Below, one piece after another: positions 48,208-57,974 of a stretch of DNA of 64,000 bases. Where the stretch lies: assembly GCA_949825065.1 (NCBI GenBank), contig OX463852.1:19556189-19620188 (forward strand). The letters run 5' to 3'. How positions within the stretch are numbered: the first letter of the stretch is position 1; each line of letters begins with the position of its first letter. Under the pieces are notes generated by a model. It worked only from the letters and a program-made list of their open reading frames with translations, had not been told where the DNA came from and did not search any database. This DNA is from Odontocerum albicorne (lineage: Eukaryota > Arthropoda > Insecta > Trichoptera > Odontoceridae). The position numbers and the translations under genes are program-made.

Positions 48208-48421
48208 GTATTGCATGACAATTTCATTGTATACAGTACAACCTGACGGGCTTATTATCATGTGGCAATATCTTCCAACCAATCAGAAATATGTTAAAGA
48301 GGTATTTAGTGGAAACTGGACGGGAACTTTAAAAAAAAATCTTGGTTCCAACGGGAATCAAACCAGCAACCTCCGGGTAAGAACACAATCGTCTTACCAA
48401 ATAGACCAGGGAGGTCGTCGT
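48208..48421 (-). mobile_element. SINE family A, nested in the hAT-like element
   Basis: A nearly complete reversed copy: TTTCATTGTATACAGTACAA, TTATTATCATGTGGCAATAT, CTTCCAACCAATCAG, AACGGGAATCAAACCAGC and GTCTTACCAAATAGACC. It inserted about 125 bp inside the left end of the hAT-like element. Confidence 0.75.
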
Positions 48422-48494
48422 AGGAATTAATAGGCATATCAAATTTGAAATGACAGAAACAAGGTAACGTACTCCAAATGCTGCTCCAAGCGTT

Positions 48495-48568
48495 TTAATA
48501 CCAACGAACCCTGGAACCTAGGTTTGCCAAACGACTTAACCACTGAACTATGAGGGCCGTAAAAATTG
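48495..48568 (-). repeat. tRNA-like fragment of a further family
   Basis: Reverse-complemented it reads ACGGCCCTCATAGTTCAGTG, GTTAAGTCGTTTGGC and AGGTTCCAGGGTTCG, a tRNA-like arrangement of box A and box B in about 60 bp. A possible relative is at 56056-56115. It is too diverged for a functional tRNA gene. Confidence 0.4.
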
Positions 48569-48721
48569 GTTTTTTATTGAGTATAAATACAATTCACATC
48601 ATATGAATGTCACATATGCCTACATAAATTAGTATTATTTTGGATACCGTTACATGTACAAAACAAATATTAAATTTATTTTTAACATTTGCTTCTTCAA
48701 TTCAAAGGACAATTTTATATA

Positions 48722-48790
48722 AACAATAACTCTCCTCAAGGGCGCTCTTACTCGGGACTCAAGCCTAATATTATATAACAAATCACGTCT
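48722..48790 (-). mobile_element. LINE-derived repeat (family E), terminal fragment
   Basis: CTCCTCAAGGGCGCTCTTAC and TCGGGACTCAAGCC are the reverse of the GAGTTAGAGCGCCCTTGAGG tail. It lies inside the hAT-like element, between two SINEs. Confidence 0.45.
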
Positions 48791-48833
48791 GGCAACTATA
48801 ATAGCACCCGAGTGAATTATGTATACTACTTTC

Positions 48834-49013
48834 TTTATATATAGTACAACCTTGTGGGATAACCGCCATGTGACAATTTCTTCAAATCAACCAGAAAGAT
48901 GTTTATGAGGTCTTAGTGAATGCCATACTAATAATAATAGATTTCGTATAAATCTGGGTTATAGAGGGAATCGAACCCGCTATTTCTGGGTCAGAAAACA
49001 TGTGTCTTACTTA
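48834..49013 (-). mobile_element. SINE family A, nested in the hAT-like element
   Basis: Reversed tail TATAGTACAACCTTGTGGGA, hairpin CCGCCATGTGACAATTTCTT, CAACCAGAAAGATG, then GGGAATCGAACCCGC (box B) and a short, degraded box A. Confidence 0.65.
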
Positions 49014-49434
49014 CTATATACATATATAATACACACATTTTCCTATCATTTTGGATCACATAATTTTTTTTAATATTCTGATATAAATATTCTTTTTCGT
49101 ATCGGAAACGTATTGTGTCGCTATTATTAAATAACTATATGTTCTTGTATTTTTTTTATTACTTATACATATATCATATAATATAAACAGCTCGTGGACC
49201 GCATAAAACACACTGTCGGGCCACGGGCTGGCTATCCCTGCTCTAGTTTGTATTGGGGCACACATAATAATAAATTGAATACGTGAGAGTACACAGCGTT
49301 ATATACATACATTCCTCATACTAAAGTTAGGTTGGCGATTTTTTTCCAATAATTGTTTTTAATTAGAAATTAGGATGATTATGTGAAATTCTTTTGGAGT
49401 GATTCGAAAAGTTGTTTTGTATTTCTCGAATAGA

Positions 49435-49628
49435 TGTCGTAAGGACCAACATTTTCGTTGCTAACTTAATTTCAAAGGGGCTGAATGTATATTATTATGA
49501 AAGGTTTTGAAGATCGAGCAAAATAGTTAGTTTTTGGGTGTTTTATGTTTTTTTGATACTGCGAAAAAAAAATTACACAAACGAAAAAAATATACGTACT
49601 CTGTATGGCAATGATGCAGTAAGCAATC
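49435..49628. repeat. Third copy of the unclassified repeat at 1.7-2.2 kb
   Basis: Shares ATTTTCGTTGCTAACTTAAT and ATGATGCAGTAAGCAATC (versus ACGATGCAATAAGCGATC at about 2168). It is adjacent to SINE family C at 49629, so it may be an extension of that element's body. Confidence 0.4.
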
Positions 49629-49800
49629 TTGTACATCAAACTGATAGATATCACCCAATTCATACATATCCTTATATCTCCGAATACTAATGGAAGTAAA
49701 TGCCTGTGTCATTACAGGGGACTAGCATTACATAGGGTTCGAACCGGCAACCTTCCTTACGGGAGATCAACTCGTTACCGTGAAACCATACACTTTAACA
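49629..49800 (-). mobile_element. SINE family C (third tRNA-derived family), copy 1
   Basis: Reverse-complemented: GTATGGTTTCACGGTAACGA (box A region), GTTGCCGGTTCGAACCC (box B), then GTAATGACACAGGCATTTAC and ATTCGGAGATATAAGGATA. The body after box B matches 55120-55200. It differs from families A and B. Confidence 0.55.
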
Positions 49801-49916
49801 TTGGTCTCTCTGGTTGACAATTAACAAGTACGTAAGTAATATAGGCCTTTTCAAAATCGTATATTCATTGCCGTTGTCCTTTAAATTTTACGTGAATCAT
49901 CTATTTAATATAACCC

Positions 49917-49998
49917 TTTTATGGGAACCATTAGGAATCGAACCCGAAACCCCCAGATCGAAGTAAGGGCCTTACTAAACTAGACCGCGGAGGTTGTC
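49917..49998 (-). mobile_element. SINE family A, head only
   Basis: Reverse-complemented: CCTCCGCGGTCTAGTTTAGT, GGGTTTCGGGTTCGATTCC, then AATGGTTCCCAT. The body is missing. Confidence 0.6.
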
Positions 49999-50044
49999 GC
50001 GGTGTAATGAAATATATATTTCAATTTATAAATACGTATGACCG

Positions 50045-50286
50045 CTACACACCTACACTATACTACGAGTACGTTACTGTCACATATCCGAAGGTCTATC
50101 ACGTTTTCTTTGTAGTTCGCGTTCTCTTAGTGTGTTTGCTGCGGTTTTCTTACCAAATATTTTTTTCTATATATGATATATGCAGATGCGGGAAAGTTCC
50201 AAATCTAATGACCGCAGCCAACACCTTCCTATCCTTGCATTCAGCAAGTGTTTTTGTAATATTTTTAATTTGTCAATTATAGTGGG
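50045..50286 (+). mobile_element. LINE-derived repeat (family E), left of LTR copy 3
   Basis: Blocks CATATCCGAAGGTC, GATGCGGGAAAGTTCC, GACCGCAGCCAACACCTTCC and TTTTAATTTGTCAATTATAG parallel 38570-38795. The repeat is cut at AGTGGG by the LTR and resumes at 50822. Confidence 0.5.
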
Positions 50287-50821
50287 TGTACGACACAGGT
50301 ACAAATAACGGTAACATAGGTGCATGACTGCTGTGCAATGCTCGGAGAATTTAGCTCACGTTCAAAGGCGTAGATCGGTGAAAAGTAGCAGGGTGAAGAG
50401 ATTCCTCTTAGGCAGGTAGTAGCTGGTTTCAAGTAAAAGTCGGTCCACAACTCGCGAAATGTCACATTTTTCGTAAGTTGTACGCACGCAGAGGCCGGCC
50501 GACCTGCGATATAGTCTCGCGATGACCGCGCATAAGTCACATTTCCGTTGCGGTCACGACGCAGCGTGGACGGAACAAACATAAAATTATCACATACAAA
50601 ATGCCAAATAACGTCAAAATATATAAATACAAATATCAACAGGGATTTATATATGTACAAGAAAACAGATGTCTTATATTTAAGGCGACGCATACGTTCG
50701 ATACAGTCGCCGAGACCTCTCCCAGCATTTACATACATTCCAACAAATACCCAAGAATCAAATACTAAACAACAGGAAAATATATCCATCATATTTTAGG
50801 GTGAGGCATATGTCCGATACA
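50287..50821. mobile_element. Solo LTR or deleted LTR pair, copy 3
   Basis: Begins TGTACGACACAGGTAC and ends TGTCCGATACA, flanked by perfect GTGGG duplications (50282-50286 and 50822-50826). At 535 bp it is longer than the others because the terminal motif occurs twice: GCATACGTTCGATACA near 50691 and again at 50806-50821, about 115 bp apart. This may be a 5' LTR plus a remnant of the internal region or 3' LTR. It splits a LINE-derived repeat that is uninterrupted at 38.5-38.9 kb. Confidence 0.8.
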
Positions 50822-50895
50822 GTGGGTTCGAATCCCGAGTTAGAACGCCCTTGAGGAGTGTCAGCTTTCTAAACGGCGCTAAACAAAATTTTCTT
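50822..50895 (+). mobile_element. LINE-derived repeat (family E), right of LTR copy 3
   Basis: GTGGGTTCGAATCCCGAGTT, AGAACGCCCTTGAGGAGTG and TAAACGGCGCTAAA continue the repeat from 50286. The join across the LTR reproduces the order seen at 38787-38870. Confidence 0.55.
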
Positions 50896-51319
50896 CTATT
50901 GTTGTTATAATCTATTTTGCGTGTTTTGGGTCGCTTTTAGGCATTTTGATTCCTCTAGTGTCGCTGGTTGTGTACATTATGTCCGATTGTCTGTTGTTCT
51001 ATTTATATGCCCTGGCCAACTCTTCTTTATTCCCACTGTGCTATTTAATGTTATATTTACTGCTTTGATTGTATTATTTTAATCCATCGCTTATTGCGTA
51101 CTACCTGTTTTTTTATTATACGCATCTGAACGTTTTATTTCATTATGCGCATCCTGCGTATCATTACGATATGCTACCTATCGTGATAGAGTATGATTTT
51201 AAGCCATCCTTTAAAGGGAAGATACCTGTGCGCGTTTTGGTTTATTGTATGAAGGTTTTTGCGCTTCAGCAAACTCACAGCATTAATAAAGCATACCCAA
51301 AGTTTCGAGGTCAAGGATA

Positions 51320-51580
51320 TTAAACTTCCACGATGATTGTTAGGTTTACTCTGCTGCAGACTTTCGCTAGGCATAGTTTTATATAGCGCTACTTTAAGGT
51401 TGCTTAGGAGCACTATACAAATATATGATAAGCAACATATAAGCCATTGAAAATATTAATTCTGATGTAACATAGTCTAAGAGCAAAATCAGCCCGAAGT
51501 GAATCCACCAGGAATTTAACTTTCTCGTATATCACCCGTTATAGCGAGAATGCTAATAATGAGACCATTGCTAACAGTCG
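51320..51580 (-). mobile_element. SINE family B, copy 2
   Basis: Shares with 19342-19592 the CTGCTGCAGACTTTCGCTAG, TTATATAGCGCTAC, GCACTATACAAATATATGA, AAGTGAATCCACCAGGAAT and TATAGCGAGAATGCTAA blocks. The head is more diverged. Confidence 0.55.
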
Positions 51581-51689
51581 CTAATATTGTCATTATGAAT
51601 AGATGCTATTATACGAGAAAACACTCTATTATTTCAGAGTATTGTGTGTGTATTACACTTTCATTGTTTCCAGGCCTGGAATTATCCCT

Positions 51690-52350
51690 TACGCGATAAT
51701 TAAAGCCTGCCAGGCCCAGTTGTCAACTTGGCAACATCGTTGGTCGTCCTTCTTCGTGGGAAGACAGACATTCAATTTTTTTCCTGCATTAGTGCACGCC
51801 TTGGCTCCCTGTGGACGCATTCAAACTATTGAACTATCCGATTTCTCTCTGGCCATGGGTGCTTTAATGGCAAACTTTTTAACTTCAATCTTGTCATTTC
51901 ACCCTGTTGCAATTTTTACGGCTATCTGGATCGATTCGTAGAGCACATTTGTTATACTGCGATGATAATTGAATCAATTAATTTCCGAAGGGAACTCCAC
52001 TCACCCTTAAAATGGTTAATTTTTGGACCGATTGGTTACTCCGATCTAGTGGCGTCAAATGATAGTTTCTGTGAAAGCACAGGCAACTTGCAGGGTTACT
52101 CTAACTTCAGGCTTTAAGTCACTTTATAAGTAAATTTACTGCGCTGCGAGTCATTTGCCTTCTTCTGTGATGTCAGACCTTAAACCCATCACCACTGTTA
52201 TTCTTTTCACACTCAGGTATGTCGCCACCGGAGAAAGAGTCCCTTCTTCGTCACTATGTCAGGTTGCGCTCATAAAAAAATAAAGAAGACTTTAAGCTCC
52301 TTGAGTACATCGCACTGGATGGAGACTTATTTCGTCCCCATAACAGCGTG
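51690..52350 (+). mobile_element. LINE-derived repeat (family H), copy 2
   Basis: The second copy of the repeat at 37.6 kb. Its left part reads ACQAQLSTWQHRWSSFFVGR then QTFNFFPALV, which resembles the W..RW....GR.TF.F.P segment at the end of R1/I-type LINE ORF2 proteins. The rest has no coherent frame. The stretch 50895-51320 to its left has no recognisable feature. Confidence 0.45.
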
Positions 52351-52369
52351 GATGGTGAAGAACTGAACT

Positions 52370-52543
52370 TTATACAATACAACCTGACGGGTGTGTTGCC
52401 ATATGGCAACTTTTCCGACCAACCAGAAAGTTGTTAAAGAGACTTGAAGGGGAAACCAGACTGGAATATCTTTTGAAAAATCTGAACCACAACCCCCGGG
52501 CTGTAAGACAGGCGTATTACTAATTTGGTAACGGAGGTCGTCA
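52370..52543 (-). mobile_element. SINE family A
   Basis: Reversed tail and hairpin TGTTGCCATATGGCAACTTT, then CGACCAACCAGAAAGTTG, AACCAGACTGGAATATC and a head with GACGACCTCCGTTACC. Box B has a deletion. It abuts the right end of repeat family H. Confidence 0.65.
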
Positions 52544-53444
52544 ATGATGTCTTACAAACAAAATATTAAAATGAAGTTTTAAGATTTATTTAAAATACAG
52601 TTTTAAGATTTCTCTTTTTAAGTTTAATTGGATTTAAAAAAACGGGAAATATATATATTTAAAAAAAAAGTGCTCAGTTAACATCTGATGGCGAGAAGAT
52701 GCAGAATACGGTAATTCCTTCATTTAAGGAAATCCACTAACACGGTTATTTCTGTTTGGAACTGGATGGATCAAAAAGTACAGCCTAACAGCAGACTCTA
52801 GATAGATTTTTCATACGAGTACCATCAACATCGATAGTTGAAACGGCTCCAACTATAAGAGCGACAACAGTAACAATGGAAGATTCATGAAATATGAATG
52901 ATTTTGAAAACGTCCAGCAAATTCTAAATTCTGTAGTTTTTTCTTTGTATAAATAAGTCGTAAAGCTCTCATAAAAAATGTTTAATTGCTTATATTTAAC
53001 CCGTTACATAGATTTAAAAATAGTTGTTAATTTAGTTAAATCATTTTTAACTAAACACGAATGGAATATTTGGAAATATGTGACATATAATAAAAGATCA
53101 TCTTCTTACAAAGCACTGGTTCATTTACACGGTTTTCCTGGAATCAATTATCCACTCAAATGGAATAAATACTATAAACGTAGTCATGGCTATATACTTA
53201 AATACCTTGAAGCAGACATTTTTAAATTAAATTTATAATATATACCAAAATGTTTGTTTTGCTTTTGGAAAAATGCATTAAAATCTTGGCTAATTTAAAT
53301 AATGATCAGATACTTACTATTATTAAGATAATAATACTTTTTAATTCAGGTGTTTTATTTTTTAGTTAATCAAATACATTTTATTTACAATGAAGTTGTT
53401 TATTACGTTTGCTATGGCTTACAGTAATCTCAACATCAACGTGG
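52544..53444. other. No gene recognised; one open frame
   Basis: The frame 52978-53238 reads KSFLTKHEWNIWKYVTYNKR then SSSYKALVHLHGFPGINYPL. It has no recognised domain and no splice context I can defend. Confidence 0.45.
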
Positions 53445-54124
53445 GTAATTCGTTCCATGAAAGCAGTGCGAATATGAGCAGCTCGTAATTCGTTCCATGA
53501 AAGCAGTGCGAATATGAGCAGCTCGTAATTCGTTTCATGAAAGCAGTGCGAATATGAGCAGCTCGTAATTCGTTCCATGAAAGCAGTGCGAATATGAGCA
53601 GCTCGTAATTCGTTTCATGAAAGCAGTGCGAATATGAGCAGCTCGTAATTCGTTCCATGAAAGCAGTGCGAATATGAGCAGCTCGTAATTCGTTTCATGA
53701 AAGCAGTGCGAATATGAGCAGCTCGTAATTCGTTCCATGAAAGCAGTGCGAATATGAGCAGCTCGTAATTCGTTCCATGAAAGCAGTGCGAATATGAGCA
53801 GCTCGTAATTCGTTTCATGAAAGCAGTGCAAATATGAGCAGCTCGTAATTCGTTCCATGAAAGCAGTGCGAATATGAGCAGCTCGTAATTCGTTTCATGA
53901 AAGCAGTGCGAATATGAGCAGCTCGTAATTCGTTCCATGAAAGCAGTGCGAATATGAGCAGCTCGTAATTCGTTTCATGAAAGCAGTGCGAATATGAGCA
54001 GCTCGTAATTCGTTCCATGAAAGCAGTGCGAATATGAGCAGCTCGTAATTCGTTTCATGAAAGCAGTGCGAATATGAGCAGCTCGTAATTCGTTCCATGA
54101 AAGCAGTGCGAATATGAGCAGCTC
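53445..54124. repeat. 40-bp satellite-like array, 17 copies, dimeric pattern
   Basis: Seventeen units of TAATTCGTTCCATGAAAGCA + GTGCGAATATGAGCAGCTCG, almost identical. A single C/T site (position 10 of the unit) alternates, giving an 80-bp dimer. All three minus-strand frames are open because the unit has no stop, which is why many overlapping frames appear. It is not coding. Confidence 0.97.
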
Positions 54125-54204
54125 TTAAATGGAGCCACTGATTCTTGTTAAATACACGATGTTTTATATATGTATTTCCTAATATTCTATTCTAAATTGT
54201 TTCA

Positions 54205-54375
54205 AAAGTTGTCGTTTTTTAAATAACTCATATAACTGGTTATTGATAACTAATAAAACACACATTTTGATGAGAGCTCTACGATAAATTTTTACAAATA
54301 AACAAATTATAGAACTTCCAATTTGTTGTACCTATTAAAAATGACTGTCACTTTGTGAATCTTTCAGTGTTACCA
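54205..54375. mobile_element. Degenerate relative of the pogo-like MITE interior
   Basis: The order of short blocks (GGTTATTGATAACTAA, then ACACA, then TTTTGATGAGAGCT and ACGATAAATTTTTAC, and later ATGACTGTCACTTTG and CAGTGTTA) follows the interior of the element at 57159-57503 at reduced identity. I could not find its inverted ends, so it is an old or truncated copy. Confidence 0.35.
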
Positions 54376-55034
54376 GTGTTGTTATTGTGGTTGTAGCTGT
54401 TTCAATTATCATTGGTGATTGTATAAGAAATATATTTTAAATCTGTGCCTTCGCTTGTTATTTTACGTCCCTCCAGTATAAAATTAAATATACAGACTTA
54501 AATTAAATTCGCGTAAATAGAAAGATCAATATACATGTAAAGATAAAAGCACAAAAGTTTTATCAACCCTTATTTTTATTTAAAAAAATAAAAATGAATT
54601 GATTTTTAAAAAGGCGTGCGTAGAATATTTTATATATAAAGAATCTTACGGTTTTCATATATTTAAGTGCTCTAAAAAGGGTTAATTTGTTACAAATATC
54701 GTTGGGAATATACTATAATACTCTGATGTCCGTAATAAATTATTCAATGGAGTATTCGTTGTTTTTTTCTATACCGGAGCATAGTACGAGTGGTTAAAAT
54801 ACCGCAATGTTGTATTTCTATTGTTTCCATTATATATACTACATTACCTAACTATTAATCAAGCGACCACATGTATTTTACAAAGTTACACTGTATAATT
54901 AATTAACTATAGATTTCATTTGTTTTTTTTTACTTTCACTTGACAAAATTCTACCTGAAAGCTCTATTCTTTTATTTTGCGTCGTGAGCTCAATATTGAG
55001 GAACGTGAACCAATCATGTTATACACATTCTTCT

Positions 55035-55222
55035 GTATAAGATGTATGGTCGCGTAGTAGTGCTCTGGATTTCTGTGCAGAACCTCATCGGTTCGAATCC
55101 CACGCTGTGCTCCTTTCGAATGACCCAGCCATTTTTACACCTAATATTCGGAAGTATAAGGATACCTATCACTTCAGTCATATCTATTCTTTCAAAATAA
55201 AAGCATGCCTGAGTGCTCTAAT
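55035..55222 (+). mobile_element. SINE family C, copy 2
   Basis: GTATGGTCGCGTAGTAGTGC (box A) and CATCGGTTCGAATCCCAC (box B) are 40 bp apart as in a tRNA gene. The body GAATGACCCAGCCATTTTTA, AATATTCGGAAGTATAAGGA matches the reversed copy at 49.6 kb. The frame running on through it is not supported as a gene. Confidence 0.55.
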
Positions 55223-56669
55223 CGTCTCACTTCAGATAAGCCATCGAATCCAGTATAGCGGTCTGACCGGTGAGTTTGCTAGTGTACAACGGCTCACTCA
55301 CTTAAAAACAAACTACACAGCACTGCTTTGTTTTCCTACTGAAATGACTACGAGGCCCCGTAACGATGACGACGCACATTCTTCTCAAGTCCTCTCGGCA
55401 TTCCGTTGTTCGAAAAGTCTGTAGTTAAACGAGGTTCGTAGTACTCTTCACCCGGTCGCTACAGCGCATAAGTGATCTACCTCGTCTTCTGCGACCCTCC
55501 GCATTACCAATGATCATGACCCCTTCATATCTGCACGAAATGAGACCAAAGAACTAAGGGATGCGACAAGTGCATAATCTTGACAGCCCCTCTGAAATAT
55601 TAAATTCTTCTAAAACGGAGTATTTTGTTTATCGTTCCGTCCATAATATACTTAGCAATCGTCCTCAACACGATATCTCGAAAATATATTTGCTTAATTT
55701 TTCTGTGGCCTTTATTGTCCAATTTTTTAAGGCCATGTAGCAAAAAAGACTGAAAAAGTAAGACTTTAACAAAACGTATTTTCCATACCTATTCTTCTCC
55801 TAATTTCAGAAAGCCTGATCGACACCATGCAATATCTTTACATTTTGTATTTTAACAACTTCAATTTACTTTGTTTATTCCGTGAAAAATTGTATGACAT
55901 TATTTTGAAATCTCTATCGACCCTATATGAAAAATAAATATAATATAAAAGTAATAATTAACGTAATATTTTGCGATTTGCGTAAAAATTTTGGATCATA
56001 TTTAGTAACCTTAAAGGTAAAACGTAATTACATTTTTTTGATAGCATAGTTCTTGACAGCGGTCTATTAGTAAAAGCACTTATCCATCATTATGGTGTTC
56101 CAGGTTCGATTACCGTAAGATTACCGAAAGAACCTGGACTATTTTTTATGTAGAGTGTTTTCTTGATCGATCTGCTAATATAAATTTACTAAGCGCTCTT
56201 GAAGTTAAAAGTATTAAGTAAATATTTCTTTGACCTACTCGTATACACCGCGTTAAAAATCAAATTCCACGAATCCTGTGCGCGGCACAATTTCGGCGTT
56301 TTTTAATTTCTAAGTTTAAACGCATATTTTGTTTAGAACCACTGATATTTGATTACACCACCAAGTAAACATGACATTCAAGTAATTTTCTTATAATAAA
56401 TAATAGTCATTACTCTTAAGGAGACTCATTAAATAAAGGAGATAAACTAAACATTACGTAAAATACACAAAGGAATGCTACAGATCAGATCACAGGCGTT
56501 TGTGCTTCCCGCGAGGAACACGTTAAAGTTACTTTATTTTTGGTGTATTTGACGGCATCTTTTAAATTCATCTTAGTGTTTAATATAATTTAAAAAATAA
56601 CAAAATGGACACATCAAAACTAATTGACAAATACGTAGCAATTTTTTTAATTACACTTTTGGTGAATCC
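55223..56669. other. No gene seen
   Basis: A GC-richer patch at about 55340-55560 continues from SINE C and may be more of that element. The rest is AT-rich and unassigned, as are 54376-55034 and 56804-57156. Confidence 0.5.
56056..56115 (+). repeat. Possible tRNA-like fragment
   Basis: GCGGTCTATTAGTAAAAGCA followed by GGTGTTCCAGGTTCGATTAC has a box A/B-like spacing and may be related to 48495-48568. No body sequence is shared that I can see. Confidence 0.3.
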
Positions 56670-56803
56670 AGTAAAACCTGATGAATTTAATACCATGTGG
56701 CAATATTTTCCAACCAATTAGATAAATAAAGAAGTATGCTTTAAGTGAAAACCAAACCAGAACTCTTTTTAACACAGTTGTCTTACCAACTAGATGGCGG
56801 AGA
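56670..56803 (-). mobile_element. SINE family A, 3' part and partial head
   Basis: Reversed: AATACCATGTGGCAATATTT, CCAACCAATTAGATAAATA, AAGTGAAAACCAAACCAGAA, then GTCTTACCAACTAGATGGCG. Box B is deleted. Confidence 0.55.
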
Positions 56804-57158
56804 ATGTTCAGCCATTTGTTATACTTAAGAAGATTTTCGACATGAAATATTTTAGCATAAAATGCGCGATAAAAAGGAAAACGATGACCCCTGGAGACTT
56901 AAACTCAAACTAACGAGAGAGATACCTAATTTATATTCTCATTTCGGCAATTCAATCTTTTTTTAATTTCCCATTTTAGTCGAGTTGTAATACCTTTTTG
57001 TCGTTATTTATTATCATTATTTTGTATTAAATATAATTTTTTTAAAGGTACACATTTTTTGTTTAAAAATATTATTAATGACATATTTTGTAAGTAAATA
57101 ATTGGTTACAGTAATTTAACACGTTCGGAAAAGAAAAACCTTGAGAGTATACTATATA

Positions 57159-57503
57159 CAGTTATCCCTCCATTTATGCAAATAATTGGTTCGAAGGAAA
57201 CAACGTAAATGAAGTCATTGAATGCTATGTAAAATGAATGATCTAATATGCATTTTCAAATATTTTATTCTTACTTTATAATAAAAGTTTTAATTATTTT
57301 TTCAATAATTAAGTCATTTTTAATAAGTGGTTACTGATTACACAAAAAAATACGATTTTTGAAGGGAGCTACAAGATTTATTTCTACGGTTAAAAAAATA
57401 CAGCACTTTCAATTTCATGCCTCTATTCAAAATCACTATCACCGTTTAAAATCACCGTGTTAAAGTGAATTCAACGAAGACTGCGTAAATAGAGGGATTA
57501 CTG
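57159..57503. mobile_element. pogo/Tigger-like MITE
   Basis: The ends are inverted repeats, CAGTTATCCCTCCATTTATG on the left and, reverse-complemented, CAGTAATCCCTCTATTTACG on the right. Each is flanked by TA (57157-57158 and 57504-57505), as expected for the Tc1/mariner superfamily. The CAGT..(T/C)CCCTC tip resembles pogo/Tigger ends. The 345-bp interior has no transposase. It sits about 470 bp upstream of the large exon. Confidence 0.65.
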
Positions 57504-57952
57504 TAATACAAACTATAATAAATTATTAAACATTTTATGGTAATATGCCAACCTTTGTTAAATTACCAAGTAATTTAGCAAAATAAATATAATTTTGCAA
57601 ATAATAAATGCACTTATAGATTTTTTAATAAACTAAGTGCACCTTAAATTAATTTAAATAAATCATTTTTCGCTTAATATATGATATCAAGTAAAAACCA
57701 CGTAGATCTCAAAATCAAAATAGAAAACTTAATTCACAAGAATGAATAACACATTGTATGTAACATATAAAACCACAATGCTTATACATTTGAAGTAGAT
57801 TATTTTGATCATGTAATACTCGTATTATCATACTTTGTTAAGAATATGATCAATATAATTTCACGCAATTCAATAAAACGCATATATGTAAATATCACAA
57901 AATGGACATTATTATAAACGTTCTTCAGTTTCCCTAATATGGTTATACATAT

Positions 57953-57974
57953 GTGATTTTTGTATTTCAGCAGG
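57953..57974 (+). promoter_or_regulatory. 3' splice acceptor of the large exon (tandem NAGNAG)
   Basis: A pyrimidine-rich run, TTTTTGTATTTCAG, ends at 57970 and is followed at once by a second CAG. Either AG could be used, so the exon would begin at 57971 (QESPDEK) or at 57974 (ESPDEK), differing by one glutamine. The open frame extends a few codons upstream to a GTG, but those codons lie in the intron and there is no ATG there, so this is an internal exon and not a gene start. Confidence 0.8.

Larger units (their letters stand above)
48081..49240. mobile_element. Old hAT-like element with nested SINEs
   Basis: The left tip CAGGGGTGGCCAAC and the right tip (reverse complement CAGGGATAGCCAGCCCGTGG) have the form of hAT inverted ends. 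The GGGCC/CGGGTC words just inside are typical of hAT MITEs. No clear 8-bp target duplication survives (left flank CTATAGGG, right flank CTCTAGTT). Two SINEs, a tRNA-like fragment and a LINE tail are nested inside, which explains most of the length. No transposase frame remains. Confidence 0.5.

Noticed and set aside
49717..49800. Family A assignment for this tRNA-like head
   Set aside because: The sequence after box B matches 55.1 kb and not the family A body, so it was moved to a separate family.
52978..53238. Open frame of 86 codons as a host exon
   Set aside because: No recognisable domain, no convincing acceptor or donor in phase, and strongly AT-rich codons; left as unassigned.
53381..54098. 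Several overlapping minus-strand frames of 65-107 codons
   Set aside because: They are translations of the stop-free 40-bp array in all frames, not genes.
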